DNA of 64,000 bases, taken from contig CAWKKW010000008.1 of NCBI GenBank assembly GCA_963850345.1, positions 124,001-188,000 on the forward strand. Reading direction: 5' to 3'. The position numbers and the translations under genes are program-made. Numbering within the stretch: position 1 is the stretch's first letter; every line of letters starts with the position of its first letter. This stretch comes from CAWKKW01 sp963850345 (GTDB taxonomy: Bacteria; Acidobacteriota; Terriglobia; Terriglobales; Acidobacteriaceae). Positions 17,144 through 25,827 of the stretch are shown piece after piece. A model generated the notes under the pieces. The model was not told the origin of the DNA, did no database searches, and saw nothing but the letters and a program-made list of their open reading frames with translations.

Positions 17144-17914
17144 ATGAAGATTCTCGTCTGCATCAAGCAAGTTCCCCAGAAAGACGCGCCGCTCAAGCTC
17201 AACGAGGCTTCCACCTGGATTCGTGAGGACATCTCCTACGAGGTCAACGAGCCGGACGCGTATGCGCTTGAAGAGGCTTTGCGTCAGAAAGAAAAACACG
17301 GTGGCGAAGTTGTCGTCATCACGGCCGGACCGGCGCGATCGCAAACCGTGTTGAGAGAGGCGCTGGCCAAAGGAGCAGACCGCGCCATTCATCTGGAGGA
17401 TGATCGCTTCGTTCAGCTCGATTCGGCCAATACGGCTCGCGCGCTCGCGGCCGCTGTCGAACAAGAGGGCTTCGACCTGATTGTGACAGGATTGCAGTCG
17501 GACGACTTCGGGGCGGCGCAGACCGGAGTTCTGCTGGCCGAGATTCTAGGCTTGCCGCATGCGACCATCATCATCGGCATCGAAAAAACCGACTCGGGTG
17601 TGAGCCTCAAGCGAGAATTGGAAGCGGGACACTACCAGCACATCGACCTGCCGCTTCCGGCCGTGCTGACCATCCAGAGCGGCATCAACAAGCTGCGCTA
17701 CGCGACGCTCATTGGCATTAAGCAGGCCAAGATGAAGCCCATGCGCAAAGTGACGTATGCCGAAGTAGAAGCCAAACTGAGCAAGAGCCAGCAGAAAATC
17801 GAACGGCTCTACGTTCCCGTGAAACAGAAGAAGACGGAAATGCTGACCGGCTCCGCTCCTGAAGTTGCCAGGAAGCTGGTCGAGCATCTTAAGAACCATG
17901 CGCGCGTGATTTAA
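17144..17914 (+). CDS. etfB: Electron transfer flavoprotein beta subunit
   Basis: The 256-residue protein begins 'MKILVCIKQVP', the ETF-beta signature, and contains 'EALRQKEKHGGEVVVITAGP', 'IVTGLQSDDFGAAQTGVLLA' and 'LPAVLTIQSGINKLRYATL'. ETF-beta holds AMP and with ETF-alpha forms the soluble FAD carrier that takes electrons from acyl-CoA and other dehydrogenases. The upstream in-frame region lacks similarity, so ATG 17144 was chosen. etfA follows after an intervening small membrane protein. Confidence 0.96.
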   Translation: MKILVCIKQVPQKDAPLKLNEASTWIREDISYEVNEPDAYALEEALRQKEKHGGEVVVITAGPARSQTVLREALAKGADRAIHLEDDRFVQLDSANTARALAAAVEQEGFDLIVTGLQSDDFGAAQTGVLLAEILGLPHATIIIGIEKTDSGVSLKRELEAGHYQHIDLPLPAVLTIQSGINKLRYATLIGIKQAKMKPMRKVTYAEVEAKLSKSQQKIERLYVPVKQKKTEMLTGSAPEVARKLVEHLKNHARVI

Positions 17915-17984
17915 TTGTGGTAAGCGTGAGGTCGCCTCTTCAGCGGCTCATCACACGTACATAGGAACGGAGAAGAAACTGCTT

Positions 17985-18260
17985 ATGGCGAACCTGAGCC
18001 TTCCCTTCGAAGAACGCAACCTCACACCCGACCAGGTAGAACACCTGGACAAGCGGCGCGCCTGGGGGCTGACCATGCAGGTCATCTCAGGCCAGTTCCT
18101 TATCTTCGCTGTGCTGCTCACCGTGTGGAGCGGACAGGATCTGCAGTACTCGCCCGATTTCATTCACCCCATGGCGTACTACAACGCGATCGCCTTCGTA
18201 GTCTCGGTCGTTCTGGGTGTCTATGGGACTGCGCTTCGCCGCGGCAGGCCGGAGTTCTAG
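17985..18260 (+). CDS. Small two-helix membrane protein between etfB and etfA
   Basis: The 91-residue protein has a polar N-terminus ('LPFEERNLTPDQVEHLDKRR') and two hydrophobic segments, about residues 31-49 and 63-82. I do not recognise the family. Its position inside the etfBA pair, 70 bp either side, suggests cotranscription and a possible role in anchoring or tuning the electron-transfer flavoprotein at the membrane. That role is inference only. Confidence 0.65.
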   Translation: MANLSLPFEERNLTPDQVEHLDKRRAWGLTMQVISGQFLIFAVLLTVWSGQDLQYSPDFIHPMAYYNAIAFVVSVVLGVYGTALRRGRPEF

Positions 18261-18330
18261 GCAAGTACACGTCCCGAGTCTGGCGAAACCGTAACAAATA
18301 CTAGGTGTCGTGGTAGCAAATCAGGTCAGC

Positions 18331-19320
18331 ATGTCGGACACAATTCTCGTCGTAGCCGAAGAACGCGAAGGCAAACTCAACCGCGCCTCGTTTGAAACGA
18401 TTGCCGCTGCTCAGGCCATTGCCGCCGAAACGGGCTGGGCAGTCGAAGTGGTGCTTCCCGGCCAGAACCTTTCCGCGCTGACAGCCGAGCTGGCGACAAA
18501 GAAGAGCAGCATCGTTCTTGCATTGGAAGGCCCGGCTCTCGCAGCCTATACCTCCGACGCGTACGTCTTTGCGCTCAAGCAGCTGATCAGTGAACGCCAG
18601 CCAAAGCTGGTGCTCTTCCCACATACTTACCAGGTGCGCGACTTTGCTCCCCGACTCGCGCTGGCGCTGGACCGGACGCTCATCTCAGACGCGATCGGCT
18701 ACAAATACGAAGCCGGAAAGCTGATCTTTACCCGCCAGATGTTCCAAGGCAAATTTGTAGCGGATGTTTCCTTCGGCAGCGATGGGCCATGGCTGGCAAC
18801 GATTCAGATTGGTGCGTTTCGAGGCGATCAGGCTGAAGCAGGTGCGTCCCCCGTCGAGACGGTCGCTGCGGCTGCCGCTGAAGGTTCGCCTCGCGTTACT
18901 CCGCACGAAGTGTTCCAGGAAGCCAAGCAGGCTGTCGACCTGTCGCAGGCCGAGATCATCGTGGCCGTTGGTCGCGGCATCAAGGAACAGAAGAACCTCG
19001 CCCTTGCCGAATCTCTCGCTCAGGTGCTCGGAGGAGAGGTGGCCGCATCCCGGCCCATCTGCGATGCGGGATGGTTGCCACTGGAGCGCCAGATCGGCTC
19101 CTCAGGCCAGACGGTCGCACCTAAGCTGTATGTGGCTCTCGGCATCAGCGGCGCCATTCAGCATATCGTAGGCATGAAAGGCGCCCGCAGCATCGTTGCG
19201 ATCAATAAGGACTCCGAAGCACCCATCTTTGAAATCGCCGACGTGGGCGTGGTCGGAAATCTGTTCGACATCGTGCCCGCCCTGACAGAAGAAGTGAAGA
19301 AGGCCAAGACCGGAGCCTGA
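18331..19320 (+). CDS. etfA: Electron transfer flavoprotein alpha subunit
   Basis: The 329-residue FAD-binding subunit has the C-terminal signature 'SGAIQHIVGMKGARSIVAIN', 'APIFEIADVGVVGNLFDIVP' and the earlier 'VAVGRGIKEQKNL'. The N-terminal half is the Rossmann-like domain that packs against EtfB. ATG 18331 yields MSDTILVV; an in-frame GTG at 18310 would add seven residues. The product acts with EtfB and the membrane ETF-QO at 20447-22162. Confidence 0.96.
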   Translation: MSDTILVVAEEREGKLNRASFETIAAAQAIAAETGWAVEVVLPGQNLSALTAELATKKSSIVLALEGPALAAYTSDAYVFALKQLISERQPKLVLFPHTYQVRDFAPRLALALDRTLISDAIGYKYEAGKLIFTRQMFQGKFVADVSFGSDGPWLATIQIGAFRGDQAEAGASPVETVAAAAAEGSPRVTPHEVFQEAKQAVDLSQAEIIVAVGRGIKEQKNLALAESLAQVLGGEVAASRPICDAGWLPLERQIGSSGQTVAPKLYVALGISGAIQHIVGMKGARSIVAINKDSEAPIFEIADVGVVGNLFDIVPALTEEVKKAKTGA

Positions 19321-19337
19321 CCTTCCTCCCCATCCGA

Positions 19338-20258
19338 CTAGGCTTTCACCACCAGCACAATTTTTTCTGCTTTGTGAGCTTCCAGCTGCCGATGACCCTC
19401 AGCTGCTTGCTCGAGCGGTAGCTTCTGAATTGCAGGCATCGACAACTTGCCTTCGGCTAAAAGACCGACCAATTTGCCCAAAATCGCCGTGTCTGGCGAC
19501 ATAAAATGTGGCTGAATCGCTATCGAAGACCCCTCAGGAGCCGCCGGAGGTGGAGGCACGATGGTAGCGAAGCGGCCGCCATCGCGAAGCAGCTTCAACA
19601 CAGCTTCGGCGGTCTTGCCGCCGACCGTGTCGGCGACCGCATCGAAGGTGCCCGCCGCGGCATCCAGCGCTGCAGCATCGTCGATTGCCAGCACACCCTT
19701 GGCTGGGAGAGACCCAGCCTCGTTGGCCTGCGAGCCACGAACGCCTGCCCAGACTTCGATTCCATCCAATGCCGCAGTTTGAACCGCGATGCGGCCGACG
19801 CCACCCAGCGCGCCGGTCACCAGCAACCGTTCGCCCGGCTTGGCCTTCAAGGCGGTCTCCACGAGTTCCCCACCAGTCATGCCGATGACCGGAAGAGCCG
19901 CGGCGGTGGTCTCATTCAGACCATCCGGCAGCGCGACCAGTGCGTTCTGGTCCGCGACGGCGAGTTCGGCATAGGAGCCCGACTTCGCCACACCAACCAC
20001 GCGATCCCCCACCTTGAACCGGCTTACATCCGGACCGACGGACTCCACAACTCCGGCCATATCCGAGCCCAGGATAAAGGGAAACTTCACCGGAAAATCA
20101 TCCTTCATGACGCCGCTGCGGATCTTCAGGTCGAAGGGGTTCACGCTCGCCGCAGCCACCCGCACCCGAACCTCGCCGGTACCTGGAATCGGCTCCTCTG
20201 CATCTTCATACGCCAACTGCTCCGCACTTCCATACCCACGCAACCTGACAGCCTTCAT
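19338..20258 (-). CDS. NADPH:quinone-reductase-like oxidoreductase (zinc-free MDR family)
   Basis: The 306-residue protein is a medium-chain dehydrogenase/reductase: 'MKAVRLRGYGSAEQLAYEDA', 'VRVRVAAASVNPFDLKIRSG', 'GSDMAGVVESVG', and the nucleotide-binding 'GALGGVGRIAVQTAAL'. The Cys ligands of zinc alcohol dehydrogenases are missing, so it is of the quinone oxidoreductase type. AGGGAG precedes ATG 20258. It lies on the opposite strand between etfA and the ETF-QO gene, convergent with etfA. Confidence 0.88.
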   Translation of the reverse strand: MKAVRLRGYGSAEQLAYEDAEEPIPGTGEVRVRVAAASVNPFDLKIRSGVMKDDFPVKFPFILGSDMAGVVESVGPDVSRFKVGDRVVGVAKSGSYAELAVADQNALVALPDGLNETTAAALPVIGMTGGELVETALKAKPGERLLVTGALGGVGRIAVQTAALDGIEVWAGVRGSQANEAGSLPAKGVLAIDDAAALDAAAGTFDAVADTVGGKTAEAVLKLLRDGGRFATIVPPPPAAPEGSSIAIQPHFMSPDTAILGKLVGLLAEGKLSMPAIQKLPLEQAAEGHRQLEAHKAEKIVLVVKA

Positions 20259-20446
20259 GCATCTCCCTCTCAGAAACCGTTCTTTCGATGCATCATGTCG
20301 CGAGTGAGATCCTCGATTTTCCAGCACCCAAGCTCGGGCTGGCCGGATCCAGAGCTCATGGTCGACCTTGCCTGAATGCTGATTCATCAAGTAGAACTAC
20401 TTTGTCCGACGGCGCATGGAAGACCGAGTGCCTGGATGGCCAACCG

Positions 20447-22162
20447 ATGATTCATTTCCGCAAACCAATCGAAGGTATCGAGCGCCCGCAGATGGAGGCC
20501 GATGTCGTCATCATAGGCGGCGGCCCCGCTGGCCTCGCCTGCGCGCTGCGTCTCTCTCAACTGATCGACGCTCATAACGACACGCATCCCGACGCACCGC
20601 TCACCAAAGACAACATCTACGTCCTGGAGAAAGCCCGCGAAGCCGGCCAGCACTGCCTCTCAGGCGCACTCCTCGATCCGCGCTCGATGAAGGAACTGCT
20701 GCCCGGATTTGAAGCCGAAGCACCTATCGAGGCGGAGGTCACGAAAGAGTCCGTCTACTTCGTCTCCGCGAACGGGCAGCGCAAGTTCCCCATCGTGCCG
20801 CCGCCATTGCGGGACCACGGCAACTACGTCATTTCCATCAACAAATTTGTGAAGTGGATGGCTGAGAAGGTTGAGGCTACGGGCATCACGCTCTTCACCG
20901 GGTTCGCCGGATCAGAACTTCTATTCGAGGACAAAGCGGTCGTAGGTGTTCGCACCGACGATAAGGGTGTCGACAAACAGGGCGAGCCTAAGGCCAACTT
21001 CGAACCCGGCTACGACCTGCACGCCAAGATCACGATTCTCGCTGAAGGCACGCGCGGCAACTGTGCGAAGCAACTCATCGAGCGACTTGGACTCGAAGAT
21101 CCCAATCACGCGCAGACCTACGGTGTGGGGATCAAGGAGCTATGGGAGATTCCCGCCGGGCGCGTTGCCAAGGGCGAAGTGATCTACACGCTCGGCTATC
21201 CGCTCACCACTCGCGAATATGGCGGCGCGTGGATCTACGGTATTTCCGACACCGAGATCTCGATTGGCTACGTCACCGGGCTCGATTACCAGGACCCGCG
21301 CACAGACCCGCATCACGTCTTTCAATCGTTCAAGGAACATCCGTTGGCGCGCCGCATTCTTGAGGGCGGCAAGATGATTCGCTACGGAGCTAAAAGCCTG
21401 CCCTATGGAGGCTGGCTTACGATGCCGCAACTGGCCGGAGACGGCTGGATGATTCTGGGCGACTCGGCAAGTTTTTTGAACTCGCAGCGGCTGAAGGGCA
21501 TTCACCTCGCGATCAAATCCGGGATGTTGGCGGCCGAGACTGCGTATGACGCCATGGTTACGGGCGAACGTTCGCAGCTGGGGGAGTACAAGCGTCGCGT
21601 CGATGAGAGCTGGATTCGAGAAGAGCTCTATGCCGTGCGCAATTTCCACCAGGGCTTCGAACACGGATTGGTGGATGGCCTGATTCGCGCCGGCATTCAG
21701 CAGGTGATGCGCGGGGCAAATCTTGGTCCCGACTACCAGAACCACGCCGGCCATTTGAACATGAATCACGTGGACGAACTCAGCTTCTACGGCGACAAAC
21801 GGGAGCCGTTCCTGGGCAACGCGCGCGGAGACGGCAAACTGACCTTTGATCGGCTTACCGATGTCTACCACTCGGGCACGCGCCACGAAGATGACCAGCC
21901 GACGCACCTGGTGATTCGCGACCTCGATATATGTAACAACCGCTGTGTCAAAGAGTACGGCAACCCCTGCCAATACTTTTGCCCGGCGGCCGTCTACGAG
22001 ATGGTAGAGACGGACACCGCCGGCGCCGCTCCGCAGAAGGAGCTACACATCAACTTCGCCAACTGCGTTCACTGTAAGACCTGCGACATCATGGACCCCT
22101 ACCAGATCATCACCTGGGTTCCGCCGGAAGGCGGCGGCGGTCCAAACTACGACGGCATGTAG
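20447..22162 (+). CDS. Electron transfer flavoprotein-ubiquinone oxidoreductase
   Basis: The 571-residue membrane-associated protein carries an N-terminal FAD site ('VVIIGGGPAGLAC', about 20-32) and 'GWMILGDSASFLN' in the second FAD region. Its C-terminal 4Fe-4S ferredoxin-like domain has 'CVKEYGNPCQYFCPA' and 'NCVHCKTCDIMDP'. It passes electrons from reduced ETF to ubiquinone or menaquinone. Length equals bacterial ETF-QO. ATG 20447 (MIHFRKP) was chosen; the frame is open to 20288, but the extra residues are unlike the family. It is the downstream partner of etfBA. Confidence 0.96.
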   Translation: MIHFRKPIEGIERPQMEADVVIIGGGPAGLACALRLSQLIDAHNDTHPDAPLTKDNIYVLEKAREAGQHCLSGALLDPRSMKELLPGFEAEAPIEAEVTKESVYFVSANGQRKFPIVPPPLRDHGNYVISINKFVKWMAEKVEATGITLFTGFAGSELLFEDKAVVGVRTDDKGVDKQGEPKANFEPGYDLHAKITILAEGTRGNCAKQLIERLGLEDPNHAQTYGVGIKELWEIPAGRVAKGEVIYTLGYPLTTREYGGAWIYGISDTEISIGYVTGLDYQDPRTDPHHVFQSFKEHPLARRILEGGKMIRYGAKSLPYGGWLTMPQLAGDGWMILGDSASFLNSQRLKGIHLAIKSGMLAAETAYDAMVTGERSQLGEYKRRVDESWIREELYAVRNFHQGFEHGLVDGLIRAGIQQVMRGANLGPDYQNHAGHLNMNHVDELSFYGDKREPFLGNARGDGKLTFDRLTDVYHSGTRHEDDQPTHLVIRDLDICNNRCVKEYGNPCQYFCPAAVYEMVETDTAGAAPQKELHINFANCVHCKTCDIMDPYQIITWVPPEGGGGPNYDGM

Positions 22163-22197
22163 CGGCCTCATCAGGCCTGCGCCTGCGACTCAAAACG

Positions 22198-22250
22198 AAA
22201 AGCAGCGAGTAGGCTCCGCCCTTTCCGGAACCCCTTCGCTGCTTTTCTTG
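22198..22250. terminator. Bidirectional intrinsic terminator
   Basis: An 11-bp perfect stem (22198-22208 with 22236-22246) has T-runs on both strands. It sits between the convergent ETF-QO and OmpH-like genes and can end both transcripts. Confidence 0.8.
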
Positions 22251-22262
22251 CTCTGTTAAGCC

Positions 22263-22922
22263 TTACTTCTTCGGTGCCGCTCCACCCGGTGGCGTGGTCC
22301 GAGGCGTTTGTGCGGGTGCTGGATTGGCGTTGGCCGGAGCCGGTACGCCCGATTTCACGTTGTAGGCCTGCAGCACCGTCTGCGTGACGTCCAGACCCGG
22401 GTTCGCATAGATTACGTTACTGGTCTGCGTGCCCGATTCGACGATCAGCGCGTAACCTTGCTTGCCGGCCCAGTCATTCACAAAATCCTGCACCTTGGCG
22501 CCGATTCGCTGAAAGATCTGCTGCTGCTCGCTCTTGTAGTCGTTCTGCGCATCTTCGCTAAATCGCTGCAGATCGCGCTGCTTGGTTTCAATGGCATGTT
22601 GCTGGCTGGCCTGCTCGGCCGGGCTCAGGTTTGCGCCCGTGGTCTGCAGCTTCTTAGTCAGATCGCTGATTTCAGCAGTCTGGCTCTGGATCTGTGCCTG
22701 CTTGGGTTGATATTTCCGCTGCAACTCAGCCAGGTCGCGCTGGCCTTCATTGGAATACAGGGCCACCGCTTCGAAGTTCATGACAGCGACCTTCAGTTGT
22801 CCAGCGGGAAGCGCAGGCGCGGTTTGTGGCGCTGCAGCCGTCTGCGCCAGCACCGTCATGGGTGCCAGTCCCAGGGCACCGGTCAGCGTTAGTGTGAGAA
22901 TCCGGTTCGAAATGCACTTCAT
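22263..22922 (-). CDS. OmpH/Skp-family periplasmic chaperone
   Basis: The 219-residue protein has a signal peptide (to about VLAQ) and 'QLKVAVMNFEAVALYSNEGQ' at the start of the Skp fold. Two long charged helices follow around residues 60-150 ('LAELQRKYQPKQAQIQSQTA'), then a Pro/Ala/Asn-rich C-terminal tail. Skp-like chaperones bind unfolded outer-membrane proteins in the periplasm. It is longer than E. coli Skp because of the tail. ATG 22922 was chosen over an ATG four codons upstream, where AAGGAG is too close. The usual neighbours bamA and lpxD are absent. Confidence 0.85.
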   Translation of the reverse strand: MKCISNRILTLTLTGALGLAPMTVLAQTAAAPQTAPALPAGQLKVAVMNFEAVALYSNEGQRDLAELQRKYQPKQAQIQSQTAEISDLTKKLQTTGANLSPAEQASQQHAIETKQRDLQRFSEDAQNDYKSEQQQIFQRIGAKVQDFVNDWAGKQGYALIVESGTQTSNVIYANPGLDVTQTVLQAYNVKSGVPAPANANPAPAQTPRTTPPGGAAPKK

Positions 22923-23230
22923 GCTTCTTTCCATCTCCTTGATCGATACCTCGAAATGTCTGCTGGCAGCGCGCCGCTCCACCATGCTACTCCCGCAGGC
23001 GCAGGAAGCACGCCCGCTTGCCGCTTCCCATTTGCAGTTGGGGGTCGTGGCTGCATTGTAACAACGGCCACAGAAGAAAGTCAGTGGGCACGTGCAGCCC
23101 GCGCATAACTTCTTCCGTCCAGCCGAAATGCCCTCATCCCGCTTCGCTGTTTGCAGTCAGGCAGAATCACAAAGCCTGACTTTCGAAACTGGCATCCGGT
23201 TTCCGCATCGAATACAGTGATATCTGCGAC
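22923..23230. other. 308-bp divergent intergenic region
   Basis: The start regions of the OmpH-like gene (minus) and moaA (plus) face each other here, so both promoters must lie inside. I find no convincing -35/-10 pair, riboswitch-like hairpin or short gene. Confidence 0.5.
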
Positions 23231-24313
23231 ATGTCCACATCTGTTGCCAACCCGGCTTTAGTCCCGCAACCGGTTTTCAGCCAGGGTCGGCGACTTACGG
23301 ACAAATTCGGACGTGCTATCACAGACTTACGCGTCTCGGTGACCGATCGGTGCAACTACAAGTGCGTCTACTGCCGAACCGGCAACGATGGCGCGCAGTA
23401 CGCCGAACTGCCCATCGCCGATTACGCGCGCATCATTCGGATCTTTGTCGATCTCGGCATAGAGAAGATTCGCCTCACCGGCGGAGAACCGCTGTTGCGC
23501 AAGGGATTGCTCGATCTGGTGCGCGATCTTTCCACCTTGCGAACTCGCTACGATGCCGACGGCGTTCCCCTGAACTTCGGTGCCGGCCATCCGCTGGACA
23601 TTGCTGTCACCACCAACGGACACCTGCTCGCCGAACTGGCGCAACCACTGCGGGATGCCGGTCTCAGCCGCGTAACCGTCAGCATGGATGCAGTGGACGC
23701 GGCGAACTTCGCCCGCATCACTCGCGTTCCCAACAGCTTTGAAAGGGTGCTAGCCGGCGTTCGTGCCGCACGCCAAGCGGGGTTGGGGCCGGTTAAGGTC
23801 AACTGCGTGCTCCTGCGCGGATTCAACGAAGATCAGATTGTGCCTTTCGCCCGCTTCTCCCGGGACGAAGGCGTGATCGTCCGCTTCATCGAGTTCATGC
23901 CACTCGAAGAGGATCGCCTCTGGACTCCGGATGTGGTGGTTTCTCTGGACGAGATCGTTGATCGCCTCAACAGCTTTCGTGCGCTGGTGCCGCTCGCGGC
24001 CAACGCAGCCAGTGAGACAGCTCGCCGCTACACCTTCGACGACGGTCTGGGCGAGATCGGAATCATCGCGCCAGTCTCGCACCCCTTCTGCGGACATTGC
24101 AGCCGGGTGCGCCTCACCTCCGACGGCAAGATTCGCACCTGCCTGTTCTCGCAGTCGGATCACGATTTATACGGTGTTCTGGCCCGTGGGGGCGACGACG
24201 CGGAATTAGCTGCATTCGTCCACAAGACAGTGCAGCAGAAGGAAGCGCGGCACCACATTGGTGAGGCCGGCTTCCTCAAGCCGTCGCGCAGCATGGTCCA
24301 CATCGGCGGCTGA
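23231..24313 (+). CDS. moaA: GTP 3',8-cyclase (molybdenum cofactor synthesis)
   Basis: The 360-residue radical-SAM enzyme rearranges GTP in the first step of molybdopterin synthesis. The N-terminal SAM cluster is C41, C45, C48 ('CNYKCVYC') and the C-terminal substrate-side cluster is C287, C290, C304 ('CGHCSRVRLTSDGKIRTC'). The essential C-terminal Gly-Gly is present (...HIGG). No other moa or mob gene lies in the window. Confidence 0.97.
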   Translation: MSTSVANPALVPQPVFSQGRRLTDKFGRAITDLRVSVTDRCNYKCVYCRTGNDGAQYAELPIADYARIIRIFVDLGIEKIRLTGGEPLLRKGLLDLVRDLSTLRTRYDADGVPLNFGAGHPLDIAVTTNGHLLAELAQPLRDAGLSRVTVSMDAVDAANFARITRVPNSFERVLAGVRAARQAGLGPVKVNCVLLRGFNEDQIVPFARFSRDEGVIVRFIEFMPLEEDRLWTPDVVVSLDEIVDRLNSFRALVPLAANAASETARRYTFDDGLGEIGIIAPVSHPFCGHCSRVRLTSDGKIRTCLFSQSDHDLYGVLARGGDDAELAAFVHKTVQQKEARHHIGEAGFLKPSRSMVHIGG

Positions 24314-24505
24314 CCTGATCCGGGCTGATTCGGTCGGGAGCTCATCCGAAGGGGTTCTGACCTGGACAGGTTGACGGATTGGCAACCTCGGGACATCAGA
24401 TCCGGTTACCATCCGTCACAAATCAGGAAATTGGTGCGCGACCAAACTCGGCAGGTGTGTCAGAATCAGGATCGTTACCCTGCAAACCTAAAGGCTTTTA
24501 CTGCT

Positions 24506-25564
24506 ATGGCTTCCCTCCCAACGGAACAGAGCCAGACCTTTAAAGATCTGTTGATCTTTCACAAGGTGGCGAGCGCTCTGACTTCTTCGCTCGATCTCGA
24601 CTCCATTCTGCGGGTCATCCTGCAGCAAATGGAGCAGTTCTTTCAGCCAGAGACCTGGTCGCTTCTCATCGTCGATGAGAGTCGCAAGGACCTCTACTAT
24701 GCGGTGGCAATCGGCCAGCCTACGACGAATATGCACGATCTTCGCGTTCCCATGGGACAAGGAATCGCGGGTTGGGTGGCGGAACACGGCGAAACCCTCA
24801 TTGTGCCGGAAGTTGCGTCCGATCCGCTGGTCTCTGCCCTGGCCGCCGCGGAGGTGCAAGGCAAGCCGGCGCTTCGAATTCGCTCCGCCATTTGCATTCC
24901 GCTTCGCTCGCGCCTGCGGACGCTGGGGGTCATTCAGCTCTTTAATTGCCGCGCCGAAACTCTGACGGACTACACCATCTCCTTCCTGCATGTGTTGTGC
25001 GACTACGCCGCAATTGCGATCGAAAATGCCCGCGCCGTCGAACGCATTCAGGAACTCACCATCACCGACGACTGTACGGGTCTCTACAACGTTCGCCATC
25101 TCTACCGCACTTTGCAGACTGAGATCGAGCGTTCGCGCAGGCTCCAGAACAGTGTGAGCCTGATCTTTATCGACCTGGACCATTTCAAACTGGTCAACGA
25201 TGAACACGGGCACCTGGTAGGCAGCCAGCTGCTGACCGAAGTAGGCCAGAACCTCAGGTCTGTGATTCGGGGCATCGACCTCGCCTTTCGTTACGGCGGC
25301 GACGAGTTCGTTGTGCTGTTACCCGAGACTTCAAAGGATGCGGCGGTCGAAACCGCGATACGTCTGCAACATTCGCTGCGCACTACGCAGTTTCTATCCG
25401 TAGAAAATTTGCGGCTGCAGGTGCGGGCGAGCCTGGGAGTCGCCACCTGTCCCGAGGATGGACATTCCGTCCACGAAGTGATTCGTTCCGCGGACAAGAT
25501 GATGTACTTGGTAAAAGGTTCGACGCGCGATAGCATCGCCGTTGCCGGCCGCGGCCTGATCTGA
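24506..25564 (+). CDS. GAF-domain diguanylate cyclase
   Basis: The 352-residue soluble protein has an N-terminal GAF sensor (about 20-180, with 'GQGIAGWVAEHGETLIVPEV') and a GGDEF domain (about 185-345). The active-site motif is 'RYGGDEFVVLLP' and the inhibitory RxxD site 'RGID' lies five residues earlier, so it should make c-di-GMP and be feedback-inhibited. The GAF ligand is unknown. ATG 24506 was chosen; the frame continues upstream to a TTG at 24371 without similarity. Confidence 0.93.
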   Translation: MASLPTEQSQTFKDLLIFHKVASALTSSLDLDSILRVILQQMEQFFQPETWSLLIVDESRKDLYYAVAIGQPTTNMHDLRVPMGQGIAGWVAEHGETLIVPEVASDPLVSALAAAEVQGKPALRIRSAICIPLRSRLRTLGVIQLFNCRAETLTDYTISFLHVLCDYAAIAIENARAVERIQELTITDDCTGLYNVRHLYRTLQTEIERSRRLQNSVSLIFIDLDHFKLVNDEHGHLVGSQLLTEVGQNLRSVIRGIDLAFRYGGDEFVVLLPETSKDAAVETAIRLQHSLRTTQFLSVENLRLQVRASLGVATCPEDGHSVHEVIRSADKMMYLVKGSTRDSIAVAGRGLI

Positions 25565-25827
25565 AGCGTTTCCTCCCCAAGTAGAAATTACTGCCCGAGC
25601 AGTCATCACGCGGTGAAGCAACCGTGCAGGTTTCTATGGGCTCCATAAAAGAAAGTTATCCTGGTGCCTCGCTTCGGGGTCGCCGTGCATAATTGACCTC
25701 TTGGATCCCGGTTCCTCAGGCGACTCCCGCGAGCGCCAAGGATGGCCGTGAGCGCCAGCATCTTTGAGGCAACAAGCGTTTAGCCTTTTCGCGCGTTCCA
25801 GGATTCAGCCAGCATCTTAGGGGCGAG

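Noticed and set aside
20288..20446. Longer N-terminus for ETF-QO
   Set aside because: The 53 extra residues resemble neither a transit peptide nor the family, and overlap the promoter region of the divergent oxidoreductase.
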